Shown: positions 15,410 through 23,484 of the stretch, one piece after another
Position numbering within the stretch: position 1 is the stretch's first letter
How the letters are laid out: every line of letters starts with the position of its first letter
Assembly: GCA_019246795.1 (NCBI GenBank)
Contig: JAFAPY010000368.1
Coordinates: 1-32,745, forward strand
Direction of reading: 5' to 3'
DNA: 32,745 nucleotides
DNA from: Streptosporangiaceae bacterium
GTDB lineage: Bacteria > Actinomycetota > Actinomycetes > Streptosporangiales > Streptosporangiaceae
The notes under the pieces: model-generated
What the model was told of the DNA's origin: nothing
What the model saw: only the letters and a program-made list of their open reading frames with translations
Database searches by the model: none
Made by a program: the position numbers and the translations under genes

Positions 15410-16081
15410 ATGGCGCAAGAGGTCGATCTGGAGCGGATGCGTCGTCTCATGGCGCAGGGGGCGCAGATCATCGACGTGCTGCCGGCCCGGGAGTACGGCG
15501 AGGACCATCTGCCGGGAGCGATCAACCTCCCGCTCGGCAGGATGGAGGCCGAGGCGGCCCGCATCCTCGACCCCGACCGGCCGATCGTGGTGTACTGCGC
15601 GGACTCCGGCTGAGACCTCAGCCCCCGAGCCGCGTGTCGGCTCCTGACCCTCGGGTTCACCGAGGTGTACGACTACCGGGCGGGAAAGCAGGACTGGATG
15701 GGAGCGGGCCTGCCCACCGAGGGCACCAACGCCGAGCGCCCGCGCCTGGTCGACGTGGTCCGGCGGGACGTGCTGACGTGCCCGCTCGACGAGCGGCTCG
15801 GCGATGTCCGTGACCGGGCCGTCGCCGCCGGATGGGAGGCGTGCGTCGTCGTCAGCGAGGACCGGGTGGTCCTCGGGCTGCTGCGGGCCAGCGAGCTCCA
15901 TGCCGATCCGGACCTGCCCGTCGAGCAGGTCATGCGCCCCGGGCCCAGCACGTTCCGGCCGTTCGTCAGCGTCGAGGAGATGCGGCGCATCATGCGTGAC
16001 CGCAACCTGGAGAACTCCCCGGTCACCACCTCGGACGGCAGGCTGGTCGGGCTGGTCCGCACGCAAGACGTCGGGGCCTAG
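15410..16081 (+). CDS. Rhodanese-CBS protein with in-frame TGA: candidate selenoprotein
   Basis: One frame of 223 codons is interrupted only by TGA at codon 68 (15611-15613). Codons 1-67 are the first half of a rhodanese domain: IDVLPAREYGEDHLPGAINL, then IVVYCADSG. After the TGA the same frame continues DLSPRAACRLLTLGFTEVYD and YRAGKQDWMGAGLPTEG, completing the domain. A pair of CBS domains follows (about 110-223, GWEACVVVSEDRVVLGLL and NSPVTTSDGRLVGLVRTQDV). From memory, relatives have YC-x4-CDxSPRAA here, so the TGA replaces the second Cys of the loop after Cys63. A SECIS-like hairpin starts 13 bases after the TGA. Shine-Dalgarno GAGGAA precedes ATG 15410. A fresh TGC/TGT-to-TGA nonsense mutation or a sequencing error is the alternative. 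No selenium genes are in the window. Confidence 0.6.
15611..15647 (+). promoter_or_regulatory. SECIS-like hairpin after in-frame TGA
   Basis: GAGCCG (15627-15632) pairs with CGGCTC (15638-15643) around the loop CGTGT. A lower helix TCAG/CTGA (15618-15621 with 15644-15647) is separated by a one-sided C5 bulge. The loop G at 15634 is 21 bases after the TGA. Bacterial SECIS elements are short hairpins with a G at the first or second loop position, often GU, about 16-37 bases downstream, so this fits. Short hairpins are common in GC-rich DNA, which limits the weight. Confidence 0.45.
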
Positions 16082-16105
16082 CGCCGCACCGGAGCGGCTG
16101 AACAC

Positions 16106-16125
16106 GGCTGCGCTGGCTGGCAGCC
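16106..16125 (+). terminator. Hairpin after the rhodanese-CBS gene
   Basis: GGCTGC (16106-16111) and GCAGCC (16120-16125) form a 6-bp stem with an 8-base loop 24 bases after the stop. There is no T tract. Confidence 0.35.
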
Positions 16126-16236
16126 CTCGACGGCCTGAGCCGGCACTCCAGCGTGACGTGATCGCGCCCGCCCGGTACGCCCCGGTCGCGGGCAGGCCGC
16201 TACCCTGGCAGCTATTCGCAAGGGAAGGGATCAGCT

Positions 16237-16743
16237 GTGGCCGAGTCTGCGGAGTCGCGGGAGCGCACGCTCATCGTGCTGAAGCCGGATGCCGTTGCCC
16301 GCGGGCTGTGCGGGCGCATCATCCAGCGGTTCGAGGACGCATCGCTGAAGATCATCGGGATGAAGATGCGCGAGATGGACGCGGACTTCGCCCGTAAGCA
16401 CTACTTCGACCTGGAACAGCGGCTCGGCCCGGATGTGTATAACGCCACCGCCGCCTTCATGCAGCGCGGGCCGGTGATCGCGTTCGTGGTCGAGGGCGAG
16501 GATGCGGTGGCCACGGTCCGCAAGCTGGTCGGCTCCACCTACCCGGCCGAGGCCCAGCCCGGCTCCATCCGCGGGGATTTCGCCCATCAGTCCAAGGCGT
16601 CGGCCTTGGCTACCGGCAAGCCGGTGACCAACCTTGTGCACGCCTCGGGCAACCCGGACGAGGCGAAATACGAGGCGGACCTCTGGTTCGGCCAGGCTGA
16701 ACTATTCGAATACCACAGCCTGGCCGACGTCTTCGACTGGTGA
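16237..16743 (+). CDS. ndk: Nucleoside-diphosphate kinase, long form
   Basis: A 168-residue NDP kinase that balances NTP pools by a phospho-His ping-pong mechanism. It has ERTLIVLKPDAVARGL (Lys16), GSTYPAEAQPGSIRGDFA (Arg112, Asp114) and catalytic His135 in NLVHASGNPDEA. Typical bacterial Ndk is about 135-145 residues. This one carries an insertion between RGDFA and the catalytic His (HQSKASALATGKPVT) and a longer C-terminal end (FEYHSLADVFDW). I associate this layout with a divergent long-form group rather than the usual actinobacterial ndk, so it may be a second copy. GTG 16237 follows a strong Shine-Dalgarno, GGGAAGGGA, by six bases. Confidence 0.9.
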   Translation: MAESAESRERTLIVLKPDAVARGLCGRIIQRFEDASLKIIGMKMREMDADFARKHYFDLEQRLGPDVYNATAAFMQRGPVIAFVVEGEDAVATVRKLVGSTYPAEAQPGSIRGDFAHQSKASALATGKPVTNLVHASGNPDEAKYEADLWFGQAELFEYHSLADVFDW

Positions 16744-17108
16744 CCGCGGCATCCTGCATCGCCAGCGTGAGGCAGGACAGCACCGGCGGGCTGCGCGCCG
16801 CCCGGCGCCGTCTGGTGACTGGCTGGAGCCGTCGGTTACGCCAGTGTCGGCGCCCGCGATTGCGGGCACGGCAATCCGGTTAACATTCCCCGGAATTCTG
16901 GAGCAAGTGCCGGACGCCCCGGCGCGCTTTCTGGCATTCTTATGCGCCAGCGGTACCGGTCGGCCGGATAGGGAGCGCCAGATCAGGTGCGGAGTGGATG
17001 ATGGCGCCTGTTTACCGCGCAGGCCGGCAGCCGCAATGCCGGGACGTCGCCACATTGACAGCGGCGTAAGCCCGGCACGGAACGAAGGCAGCCGAGGAAA
17101 GGATTGCC
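16744..17108. other. 365-base gap: ndk 3' hairpin and structured leader of the next gene
   Basis: No gene is supported here. GCCCGC-GATT-GCGGGC (16852-16867) is a compact hairpin that may end ndk transcription. TGCCGGG (17037-17043) pairs with CCCGGCA (17071-17077) and encloses CGCC/GGCG (17048-17051, 17063-17066). This makes a larger hairpin that ends 17 bases before the Shine-Dalgarno region of the transglycosylase gene. A TTGACA at 17055 has no matching -10. Confidence 0.45.
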
Positions 17109-17804
17109 TTGTCGCAACAGCGGACCGGGGCTCGCAGCAGTCGGCGCAAGCGAGGCCTGATCCGGCGTGTCGGCATTGTCTTCCCGGTCGCGGTCGCCGC
17201 GGTCATAATGATCATCGCGGTAGCGGTGGGCGCGGCGCTATTGGCTCCGGGATCGGGGGCTTTCAACGCCGCCGAGGCAATCGAGGCGGTGCCGGGCAGC
17301 CGGACGATGGCGCTGCTCGACTCCGAACGCGACCAGCTGGTCAGGATGACCGCCGCGGTGCGCACGCTGACCGTGGTAGCCGAGCCCAAGCTGGCGTCGC
17401 CTGCCCAGGTTGCCGCGGCCAACCCCGGTACCAGCGCGAATACCGTGTCGACCGGGTCGAATCCGGGGGCCGCCTTCGTCCCGTCCACGCCGCCGGACCC
17501 GAACACCGCGCAGTCCATCGCCTACAACATGATGGCGAGCTTCGGCTTCAGCCCGTCAAACTACTTCGGCTGCCTGCTCGACCTGTGGAACCGGGAGAGC
17601 AGCTGGGTCTACGACGCGGTGAACCCCTTCAGCGGCGCTTACGGCATCCCGCAGGCGCTGCCGGGAAGCAAGATGGCCAGCGCGGGCGCGGACTGGCAGA
17701 CCGACCCCGCCACCCAGATCCGATGGGGCCTCGGCTACATCAAGGAGGTGTACGGGGACCCGTGCGGCGCCTGGGGCTTCGAGCTACGCAACGGGTACTA
17801 CTAA
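17109..17804 (+). CDS. Membrane-anchored transglycosylase-like protein
   Basis: A 231-residue protein with a basic N-terminus, one transmembrane or uncleaved signal helix (about 20-46) and a Pro/Ala/Ser-rich stalk to about residue 132. The C-terminal domain resembles lytic transglycosylases of the SLT/Rpf-related type: FGCLLDLWNRESSWVYDAVN with likely catalytic Glu163, AYGIPQALPGSKMASAG, and TQIRWGLGYIKEVYGDPCGAW. Cys155 and Cys219 could form a disulfide outside the cell. Expected role is cleavage of peptidoglycan strands at the cell surface. The TTG start is chosen because GAGGAAAGG lies about seven bases upstream and the basic n-region begins there. Confidence 0.85.
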   Translation: MSQQRTGARSSRRKRGLIRRVGIVFPVAVAAVIMIIAVAVGAALLAPGSGAFNAAEAIEAVPGSRTMALLDSERDQLVRMTAAVRTLTVVAEPKLASPAQVAAANPGTSANTVSTGSNPGAAFVPSTPPDPNTAQSIAYNMMASFGFSPSNYFGCLLDLWNRESSWVYDAVNPFSGAYGIPQALPGSKMASAGADWQTDPATQIRWGLGYIKEVYGDPCGAWGFELRNGYY

Positions 17805-18175
17805 GGCGAATTTGCCGCTTGTCGTGTCGTAACGCCGGTCGTCGGCATCATCGGCGGTTTATCGCGCTTTGCCGCCCATTGCGGACCCCGTGCGAAGTTT
17901 CGCTGCGGGTGTGAGGTTATCAAAGCGGTCTCCCCGCTCGTTCGCCCAAAGCTTAAATCCCCGGCCGCCGGTCTTTTTCCGGTATCCGGCGCAGCATCGC
18001 TTATGGCGGTGCCTTAACTCACCCCGATTCCGGACACTGCACCCATTGTGGTCCGGCATGGTAGATAGCTGACAGCACTTTTCCTTCGGGATACCTCGGT
18101 GTTATGGTCGTTTTGTCCGCTATGACCGCGGTACGGCGGGACGGCGGAAGGCACTCCGGACCGGCTGGCTCCCGG
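17805..18175. other. 371-base gap between convergent genes
   Basis: No gene is supported. The stretch is less GC-rich than its surroundings. A weak terminator-like element, CCGG-CCG-CCGG followed by TCTTTTT, lies at 17961-17978 on the + strand. A 66-codon - strand frame (17859-18059) has no ribosome binding site or protein-like features. Confidence 0.4.
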
Positions 18176-20065
18176 TCAGGTCCGCGGCGCGAAGGTCTCG
18201 GCCGCTTCGTCGAAAACCGGGTGCATCGCGATCCAGATGCTGGTCGGCGCGGTGAAGTACAGGGCGTACGACTGCGGGCCCGCGGGCGTCTGCAGCACGA
18301 ACAGCAGGTCCAGTGCCTCCTGCGTCACGCCATTGTCGTCCCAGGTGAACTTCCAGTACGCGCCCGGCGTGCCGCGTACCTGGGTGGGCGCCAGCCCTAT
18401 CTGACCGTAGCCAGGGAAATGACCCTGCAGCACCGCCTCGGTCCTGATGTACCGCGCCTCGGCCACCATGTCGCGCGGGAAGGTGTGCGGTGTGAGATCG
18501 ACCTGGATGTAGGCAGTCCCCGAGGGATTCCGCAGGTCCGTCTGGTACCCGCTGGTGGAGGCGGTCCAGTTCGACGGCGCGCCGATCGCGAAGCCGGCGG
18601 CCTCCGAGCCGGATGCCTGACGGGTGACCGTCGTCCAGCCGGCGGGCAGCGCGCGGGGCGCCGGTGTGTTGATCGCGTCGGTGAGCTGCAGCGAGGCAGG
18701 CGGCAGTGACGCTGCCGCCGCCGGGGACGAACCCTGCAGCGGCGTGCTCGCGGTGCCGTGCCGGAGCAGCATGAACGTGATCGCCCCTGCCGCTGCGGCG
18801 ATCACCGCCAGCGCCGCCAGGCCGATCCGCCACCACAGGCCCGGCTGCCGCCGCGCTTTCTGCACCCGGTACGGGCGGGTTCCCTCCCCTTCCGCCGGTC
18901 CGTACCCCGCCGCCGACTTCGGCTGCGGCGCATACGACGCCGGACCCCTGGGCGACGGGTCATACCAGGAGGAAAAGTCCGGGGGCGCCTGCGACGGCGG
19001 CAACGGCGGCGGGCCGGAGCCCCGGTCCACGAGCGCAGGCTCCGGCCTGGTCGGCGATGCCTGCGCCGCAGCGCCGGCGTGCTCGGCGACCGCGGCCGGC
19101 GGGCTCAGCGGTTCCGGTGAGCCGGAGCCCGCAGCGTTCCCGGCGCCCGGCTGCCATGCCGGGGTACGGGCACCAGGCACGGCCGAGATGGCCGCGGGGG
19201 CGTAGCCACAGGCCGGGGATGCGGCGTCTGCCGGCAGCAGCGGCAGCACATCGCCGATCATCCGCATGGCGGTGGCGGCGTCCGGGCGGTCCTCGGGCTC
19301 CCTGCACAGCAACGCGGCGATCACCCGTCCGAGCGGGCCGGCTGAGATCGCCACGGGCGCGTCCTCGTTGATGATCGCGGACATCGTGGTGATCGCCTCG
19401 CCGCGTCTGGCGTAAGGCCCGTGCCCTTCGACCGCCGCGAACAACGTGGCGCCGAGCGACCACAAGTCCGACGCCGGGGAGGCGTCCGCGCCGCGGATCC
19501 GCTCGGGTGCGGTGAAACCGGGGGAGCCCATCACCATGCCGGTCTGGGTGAGCCGCGCGTCGCCGGAGAAGGTGGCGATGCCGAAATCGGTCAGCACCGC
19601 CCGGTCGTCGGCGCCGAGCAGCACGTTGCTGGGCTTGACGTCGCGGTGCCGCACCCCGGCGGCGTGCGCGACGGCCAGCGCGGACAGGAGCTGCCTGCCC
19701 GCCTCGGCGGCCCGCCGCGGCGGCAGCGGACCGGAGGCAGCCAGCACATGGTCCAGGGACGGCGCGGCCACGAGCTGCATCACGATCCACGGCCGGCCGC
19801 TGTCCTCCGCTACGTCGTAGACGGTGACCACGGCCGGGTGGTTCAGCCTGGCCGCGGTCTTGGCCTCCCGCAGCGTCCGCTGGTAGGCGTGGGCCTGCTC
19901 GGTCTCGGTGAGAGTCTCGGCTATCTGGACCTCCTTGACCGCGACCTCGCGGTCCAGGAGCTGGTCGTGAGCGCGCCACACCACGCCCATGGCACCGCGG
20001 CCGATGGGCGACTCCAGGCGGTACCGGCCGGCGATGACCCGCCCGAGCTCCGCCGAAGGGTGCAT
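18176..20065 (-). CDS. Membrane Ser/Thr protein kinase (PknB-type)
   Basis: A 629-residue receptor-like kinase. The kinase domain (about 14-278) has glycine loop IGRGAMGVVW, Lys44, alpha-C Glu67, HRDVKPSN with catalytic Asp142, DFG 160-162 and the activation segment to APE (residues 186-188). A long Pro/Ala-rich juxtamembrane region (280-410) leads to one transmembrane helix (about 411-434). The outer domain of about 190 residues has no PASTA repeats. Its core (ALPAGWTTVTRQASGSEAAG to TWDDNGVTQEALDLLF) is a beta-rich domain whose name I do not recognise. ATG 20065 is preceded by TAGGGT and six bases, so the mRNA is probably leaderless. It points tail to tail at the transglycosylase gene. Confidence 0.93.
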   Translation of the reverse strand: MHPSAELGRVIAGRYRLESPIGRGAMGVVWRAHDQLLDREVAVKEVQIAETLTETEQAHAYQRTLREAKTAARLNHPAVVTVYDVAEDSGRPWIVMQLVAAPSLDHVLAASGPLPPRRAAEAGRQLLSALAVAHAAGVRHRDVKPSNVLLGADDRAVLTDFGIATFSGDARLTQTGMVMGSPGFTAPERIRGADASPASDLWSLGATLFAAVEGHGPYARRGEAITTMSAIINEDAPVAISAGPLGRVIAALLCREPEDRPDAATAMRMIGDVLPLLPADAASPACGYAPAAISAVPGARTPAWQPGAGNAAGSGSPEPLSPPAAVAEHAGAAAQASPTRPEPALVDRGSGPPPLPPSQAPPDFSSWYDPSPRGPASYAPQPKSAAGYGPAEGEGTRPYRVQKARRQPGLWWRIGLAALAVIAAAAGAITFMLLRHGTASTPLQGSSPAAAASLPPASLQLTDAINTPAPRALPAGWTTVTRQASGSEAAGFAIGAPSNWTASTSGYQTDLRNPSGTAYIQVDLTPHTFPRDMVAEARYIRTEAVLQGHFPGYGQIGLAPTQVRGTPGAYWKFTWDDNGVTQEALDLLFVLQTPAGPQSYALYFTAPTSIWIAMHPVFDEAAETFAPRT

Positions 20066-20071
20066 ACGCGG

Positions 20072-20077
20072 ACCCTA
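20072..20077 (-). promoter_or_regulatory. Candidate -10 box, leaderless kinase gene
   Basis: On the - strand TAGGGT is followed by CCGCGT and ATG 20065. This is the same six-base spacing seen at several other genes here. Confidence 0.45.
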
Positions 20078-20151
20078 CACGGTGTCCGCTGAAAGGTCTC
20101 TGCGAGGAGGCTGAGCGTTGATCAAGTGTCGCCAGATCCCGGGCCCTGCCG

Positions 20152-21561
20152 TCACGCCCCAGGTTCCTGACCTGCTCGCGTCATCGCCAGCACGTCGAGC
20201 GCGGCGTCGAGCTGCTCCATGGTGATGTCGCCGCGGTCCACGTGACCCCGCGCGATCACGACCGAACGGATCGTCTGCCCGGTCTCCAGCGCCTCGTGCG
20301 CCGCCGCCGCCGCCGCCTCATAGCCGAGGTAGCGGTTCAGCGCGGTGACGATGACCGGCGACGATTCAGCCAGCTGCCGCATGTGACCGATGAAGGCGAC
20401 GATCCCGGACACGCAACGGTCGGCAAGCAGCGGCACCACGGCGGCCAGCAGCCGCGCCGAGCCGAGCAGGTTCCGCGCGATCACCGGCAGCATCACGTTC
20501 AGCTCGAAGTTCCCCGCCGCGCCGCCGAAAGCCACCGCCGCGTCGTTCCCGATCACCTGCGTGCACACCTGGCAGACGGCCTCGCAGAGGACCGGGTTGA
20601 CCTTGCCGGGCATGATCGAGGAGCCCGGCTGCAGGTCGGGTATGGACACCTCGCCGAGCCCCGCCCGTGGCCCGGACCCCATCCAGCGCAGGTCGTTGCA
20701 GATCTTGTACAGGCTGACCGCGATGCCCCGCAGCGCGCCGCTGGCCTCCACCAGCGCGTCCCGGCCGCCCGCGGCCTCGAAGTGGTTCCGCGCCTCGGTC
20801 AGCGGTAGCTCTTCCTCCGCCGCGAGCGCGGCGATGACCCGGGGCGCGAAGCCGGGCGGGGCGTTCAGCCCGGTCCCGGTGGCGGTCCCGCCCAGCGGCA
20901 ACGCGCCCAGCCGCGGCAGCGCCCCGTCAAGGCGCTCGATCCCCAGGCGCACCGCAGCGGCGTACCCCCCGAACTCCTGGCCGAGCGTCACCGGCACCGC
21001 ATCCATCAGGTGCGTCCGGCCGACCTTGACCACCGAGGCGAACTCCGCAGCCTTCGCCTCCAGCGCCGCAGCGAGGTGATCGAGGACCGGGATCAGCTCG
21101 AGCGCGAACAACCGCACCGCGGCGAGATGGATCGCCGACGGGAACACGTCGTTGGAGGACTGGGAGGCGTTGACGTGATCGTTGGGGTGCACGCGCCGGC
21201 CTAGCGCCCGCGAGGCCAGCGTCGCGATGACCTCGTTGGCGTTCATGTTGCTGGAGGTACCGGACCCGGTCTGGAACACGTCCACCGGGAACTGGTCGTC
21301 GTGCTCGCCCCGCGCCACGGCCGCGGCCGCGTCGCGGATCGCCGCGGCCATGTCGGCCTCCAGCACGCCGAGCGAGCCGTTCACCTCCGCGGCGGCCCCC
21401 TTGATCAGGCCCAGCGCGCCGATCATGTCCCGCCCGATCCGCTCCCCGGACACCGGGAAGTTCTGCACCGCCCGCTGGGTCTGCGCCCCCCACAGCGCCT
21501 CCGCGGGCACCTCGACCTCGCCCATCGAGTCATGCTCGACCCGAACGCCGCTACCGGTCAT
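20152..21561 (-). CDS. fumC: Fumarate hydratase, class II
   Basis: A 469-residue iron-independent fumarase that interconverts fumarate and malate in the TCA cycle. It has [50 protein letters not shown] (His184) and the superfamily signature [12 protein letters not shown] (313-324) with the SS-loop serine. FumC rather than aspartase is supported by the active-site sequence [11 protein letters not shown] and by pairing with a second fumarase. Its ATG overlaps the stop of the class I fumarase (ATGA, 21561-21558), so both are translated from one message. In M. tuberculosis fum lies beside glpX. Here glpX is almost 9 kb away on the same strand. Confidence 0.95.
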   Translation of the reverse strand: MTGSGVRVEHDSMGEVEVPAEALWGAQTQRAVQNFPVSGERIGRDMIGALGLIKGAAAEVNGSLGVLEADMAAAIRDAAAAVARGEHDDQFPVDVFQTGSGTSSNMNANEVIATLASRALGRRVHPNDHVNASQSSNDVFPSAIHLAAVRLFALELIPVLDHLAAALEAKAAEFASVVKVGRTHLMDAVPVTLGQEFGGYAAAVRLGIERLDGALPRLGALPLGGTATGTGLNAPPGFAPRVIAALAAEEELPLTEARNHFEAAGGRDALVEASGALRGIAVSLYKICNDLRWMGSGPRAGLGEVSIPDLQPGSSIMPGKVNPVLCEAVCQVCTQVIGNDAAVAFGGAAGNFELNVMLPVIARNLLGSARLLAAVVPLLADRCVSGIVAFIGHMRQLAESSPVIVTALNRYLGYEAAAAAAHEALETGQTIRSVVIARGHVDRGDITMEQLDAALDVLAMTRAGQEPGA

Positions 21562-23201
21562 GGATGCGCCCCGATCTGCAGCAGCGGCCCGGAAGATGCG
21601 GCGAAGAAGTCATTGCCCTTGTCGTCGACCACGACGAACGCGGGGAAGCCGCGGACCTCGATCCGCCACACCGCTTCCATGCCGAGCTCGGGGTATTCCA
21701 GCACCTCGACCCGGGTGATGCACTCGGCCGCCAGCCGGGCGGCCGCGCCGCCGATCGAGCCGAGGTAGAACCCGCCGTGCCGCTTGCAGGCATCGGTCAC
21801 CGCGGCCGACCGGTTGCCCTTGGCCAGCATGACCAGCGAGCCGCCCGCGGCCTGGAAGCGCTCGACGTAGGAATCCATCCGGCCCGCCGTCGTCGGCCCG
21901 AACGACCCTGACGCGTACCCGGCCGGCGTCTTGGCCGGCCCGGCGTAGTAGACGGGGTGGTCGCGCAGGTAGGCGGGCATGGGCTCGCCGGCATCCAGCC
22001 GTTCGGCGATCTTGGCGTGCGCGATGTCGCGGGCCACCACCAGCGGCCCGGTCAGCGACAGCCGGGTCCGGACCGGGTACTTGCTCAGTTCGGCCCGGAT
22101 CTCGGCCATCGGCCGGCCCAGGTCGATGGCGACCGCTTCATCCGCATCCGACAGCCCCTCGGGGTCCGGCAGGTACTGCGCCGGGTCGGTCTCCAGCAGC
22201 TCCAGGAACACCCCGTCCTCGGTGATCTTCCCCAGCGCCTGCCGGTCCGCCGAGCACGACACCGCGATCGCGACCGGGCACGATGCCCCGTGCCGGGGCA
22301 GCCGGACCACCCGCACGTCGTGGCAGAAGTACTTGCCGCCGAACTGCGCGCCGATGCCCAGCCGCCGGGTGATGCCGAGCACCTGCTCTTCCATTTCACG
22401 GTCACGGAACCCCTGCCCGGACGAGGACCCGGCGGCAGGCAGCGTGTCCAGGTACTTCGCCGAGGCCAGCTTGGCGGTCTTCAGCGCGTATTCCGCGCTG
22501 GTGCCGCCGACCACGATGGCCAGATGGTACGGCGGGCAGGCCGCGGTGCCGAGGGTGGCGATCTTCTCCTCCAGGAACGACAGCATCGCCGGCGGGTTCA
22601 GCACCGCCTTGGTCTCCTGGAACAGGAACGACTTGTTCGCCGATCCGCCGCCCTTGGCCATGAACAGGAACGAGTACTGCGCCCCGCCGGTGGCGTAGAT
22701 CTCTATCTGCGCGGGCAGGTTGGTCCCGGTGTTCCGCTCCACCCACATGGTCAGCGGCGCGAGCTGGGAATACCGCAGGTTCAGCGTGGTGTATGCGTCG
22801 TAGACGCCCCGGGCGATGTGCTCGGAGTCGCGCCCGTCGGTGAGCACGTGCTGGCCGCGCTTGCCGGTCACGATCGCGGTGCCGGTGTCCTGGCACATCG
22901 GCAGCACCCCGCCGGCCGCGATGCACGCGTTGCGCAGCAGGTCGCGCGCCACGTACCGGTCGTTCGGGCTCGCCTGCGGGTCCTCGAGGATGGACCGCAG
23001 CTGGCTGAGGTGGGCGGGCCGCAGCAGGTGGGCGATGTCCCGCATCGCCGTGCCGGCCAGCAGCGTGAGCAGCTGCGGGTCCACATCGAGGAATTTTCTG
23101 CCGAACGATCGACAGATCTCCACCCCGTCACCGGTCAGCTTCCGGTAGCTGGTGCCGTCCTCGCCTAGCGGCAGCAGGTCGGCGTAGCCGAACTCGGGCA
23201 C
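21558..23201 (-). CDS. Fumarate hydratase, class I (iron-sulfur)
   Basis: A 547-residue single-chain class I fumarase with a [4Fe-4S] cluster. The ligands Cys103 (LPMCQDTGT), Cys222 (TAACPPYH) and Cys316 (VSCSADR) match E. coli FumA C105, C224 and C318. [17 protein letters not shown] and [26 protein letters not shown] are typical of the N- and C-terminal domains. GTG 23201 is chosen; GAGGGAGG lies about nine bases upstream. It forms a two-gene overlapping operon with class II fumarase. The two enzymes are unrelated in fold and in oxygen sensitivity, so the operon supplies fumarase under different iron and redox conditions (inference). Confidence 0.95.
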   Translation of the reverse strand: MPEFGYADLLPLGEDGTSYRKLTGDGVEICRSFGRKFLDVDPQLLTLLAGTAMRDIAHLLRPAHLSQLRSILEDPQASPNDRYVARDLLRNACIAAGGVLPMCQDTGTAIVTGKRGQHVLTDGRDSEHIARGVYDAYTTLNLRYSQLAPLTMWVERNTGTNLPAQIEIYATGGAQYSFLFMAKGGGSANKSFLFQETKAVLNPPAMLSFLEEKIATLGTAACPPYHLAIVVGGTSAEYALKTAKLASAKYLDTLPAAGSSSGQGFRDREMEEQVLGITRRLGIGAQFGGKYFCHDVRVVRLPRHGASCPVAIAVSCSADRQALGKITEDGVFLELLETDPAQYLPDPEGLSDADEAVAIDLGRPMAEIRAELSKYPVRTRLSLTGPLVVARDIAHAKIAERLDAGEPMPAYLRDHPVYYAGPAKTPAGYASGSFGPTTAGRMDSYVERFQAAGGSLVMLAKGNRSAAVTDACKRHGGFYLGSIGGAAARLAAECITRVEVLEYPELGMEAVWRIEVRGFPAFVVVDDKGNDFFAASSGPLLQIGAHP

Positions 23202-23359
23202 GTGCCTCGGCCTCCCTCGGAGCTTGCTCGGTATCCGCAGCTCAGCTTAGGCGTGCCGCGGCCAAGTTCGGCACAGACAAACTTCCGTGTCTTGCTGGTC
23301 ACGACTTGTACAGGCCTGGGCAAGCTTGTATCGTGACGCTATGCGGCGGCGCCGCGCCG

Positions 23360-23413
23360 CGCGGTGCCCCCGTCCGCGCGAGGTACGCTAAGCACGCGGT
23401 GCCCCCGTCCGCG
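23360..23413. repeat. 19-bp direct repeat in the fumarase/ABC gap
   Basis: CGCGGTGCCCCCGTCCGCG occurs at 23360-23378 and 23395-23413 (period 35). The palindrome GCGGCGCCGC lies on both sides of the pair, near 23346 and 23425. The 283-base gap 23202-23484 has no gene. Its fumarase-proximal part must hold the fumarase promoter, which I could not assign with confidence. Confidence 0.65.
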
Positions 23414-23484
23414 TCCGGCTTTGGCTGCGGCGCCGCCGCTCGTCGCTCGCCCACTTTGCGTTCACGCCGGGGTCGGCGCAGGGC

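Noticed and set aside
15665-16081. A separate CBS-domain gene starting at ATG 15665
   Set aside because: It is in the same frame as the upstream rhodanese half, and its first 30 residues are the end of the rhodanese domain. There is no ribosome binding site before it, so one recoded or interrupted gene explains it better.
17055-17060. TTGACA as a -35 box for the transglycosylase gene
   Set aside because: No TANNNT-like hexamer occurs 16-19 bases downstream, and the hexamer lies inside a hairpin loop.
17870-17990. Possible c-di-AMP (ydaO-type) riboswitch on the - strand
   Set aside because: The stretch TTTGGGCGAACGAGCGGGGA resembles one conserved segment, but the GGGGTGAAT and GTCAGCTAACC parts are missing and no - strand gene follows.
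17859-18059. 66-codon frame on the - strand
   Set aside because: No ribosome binding site, biased random composition, and no recognisable motif. It lies in the gap between convergent genes.
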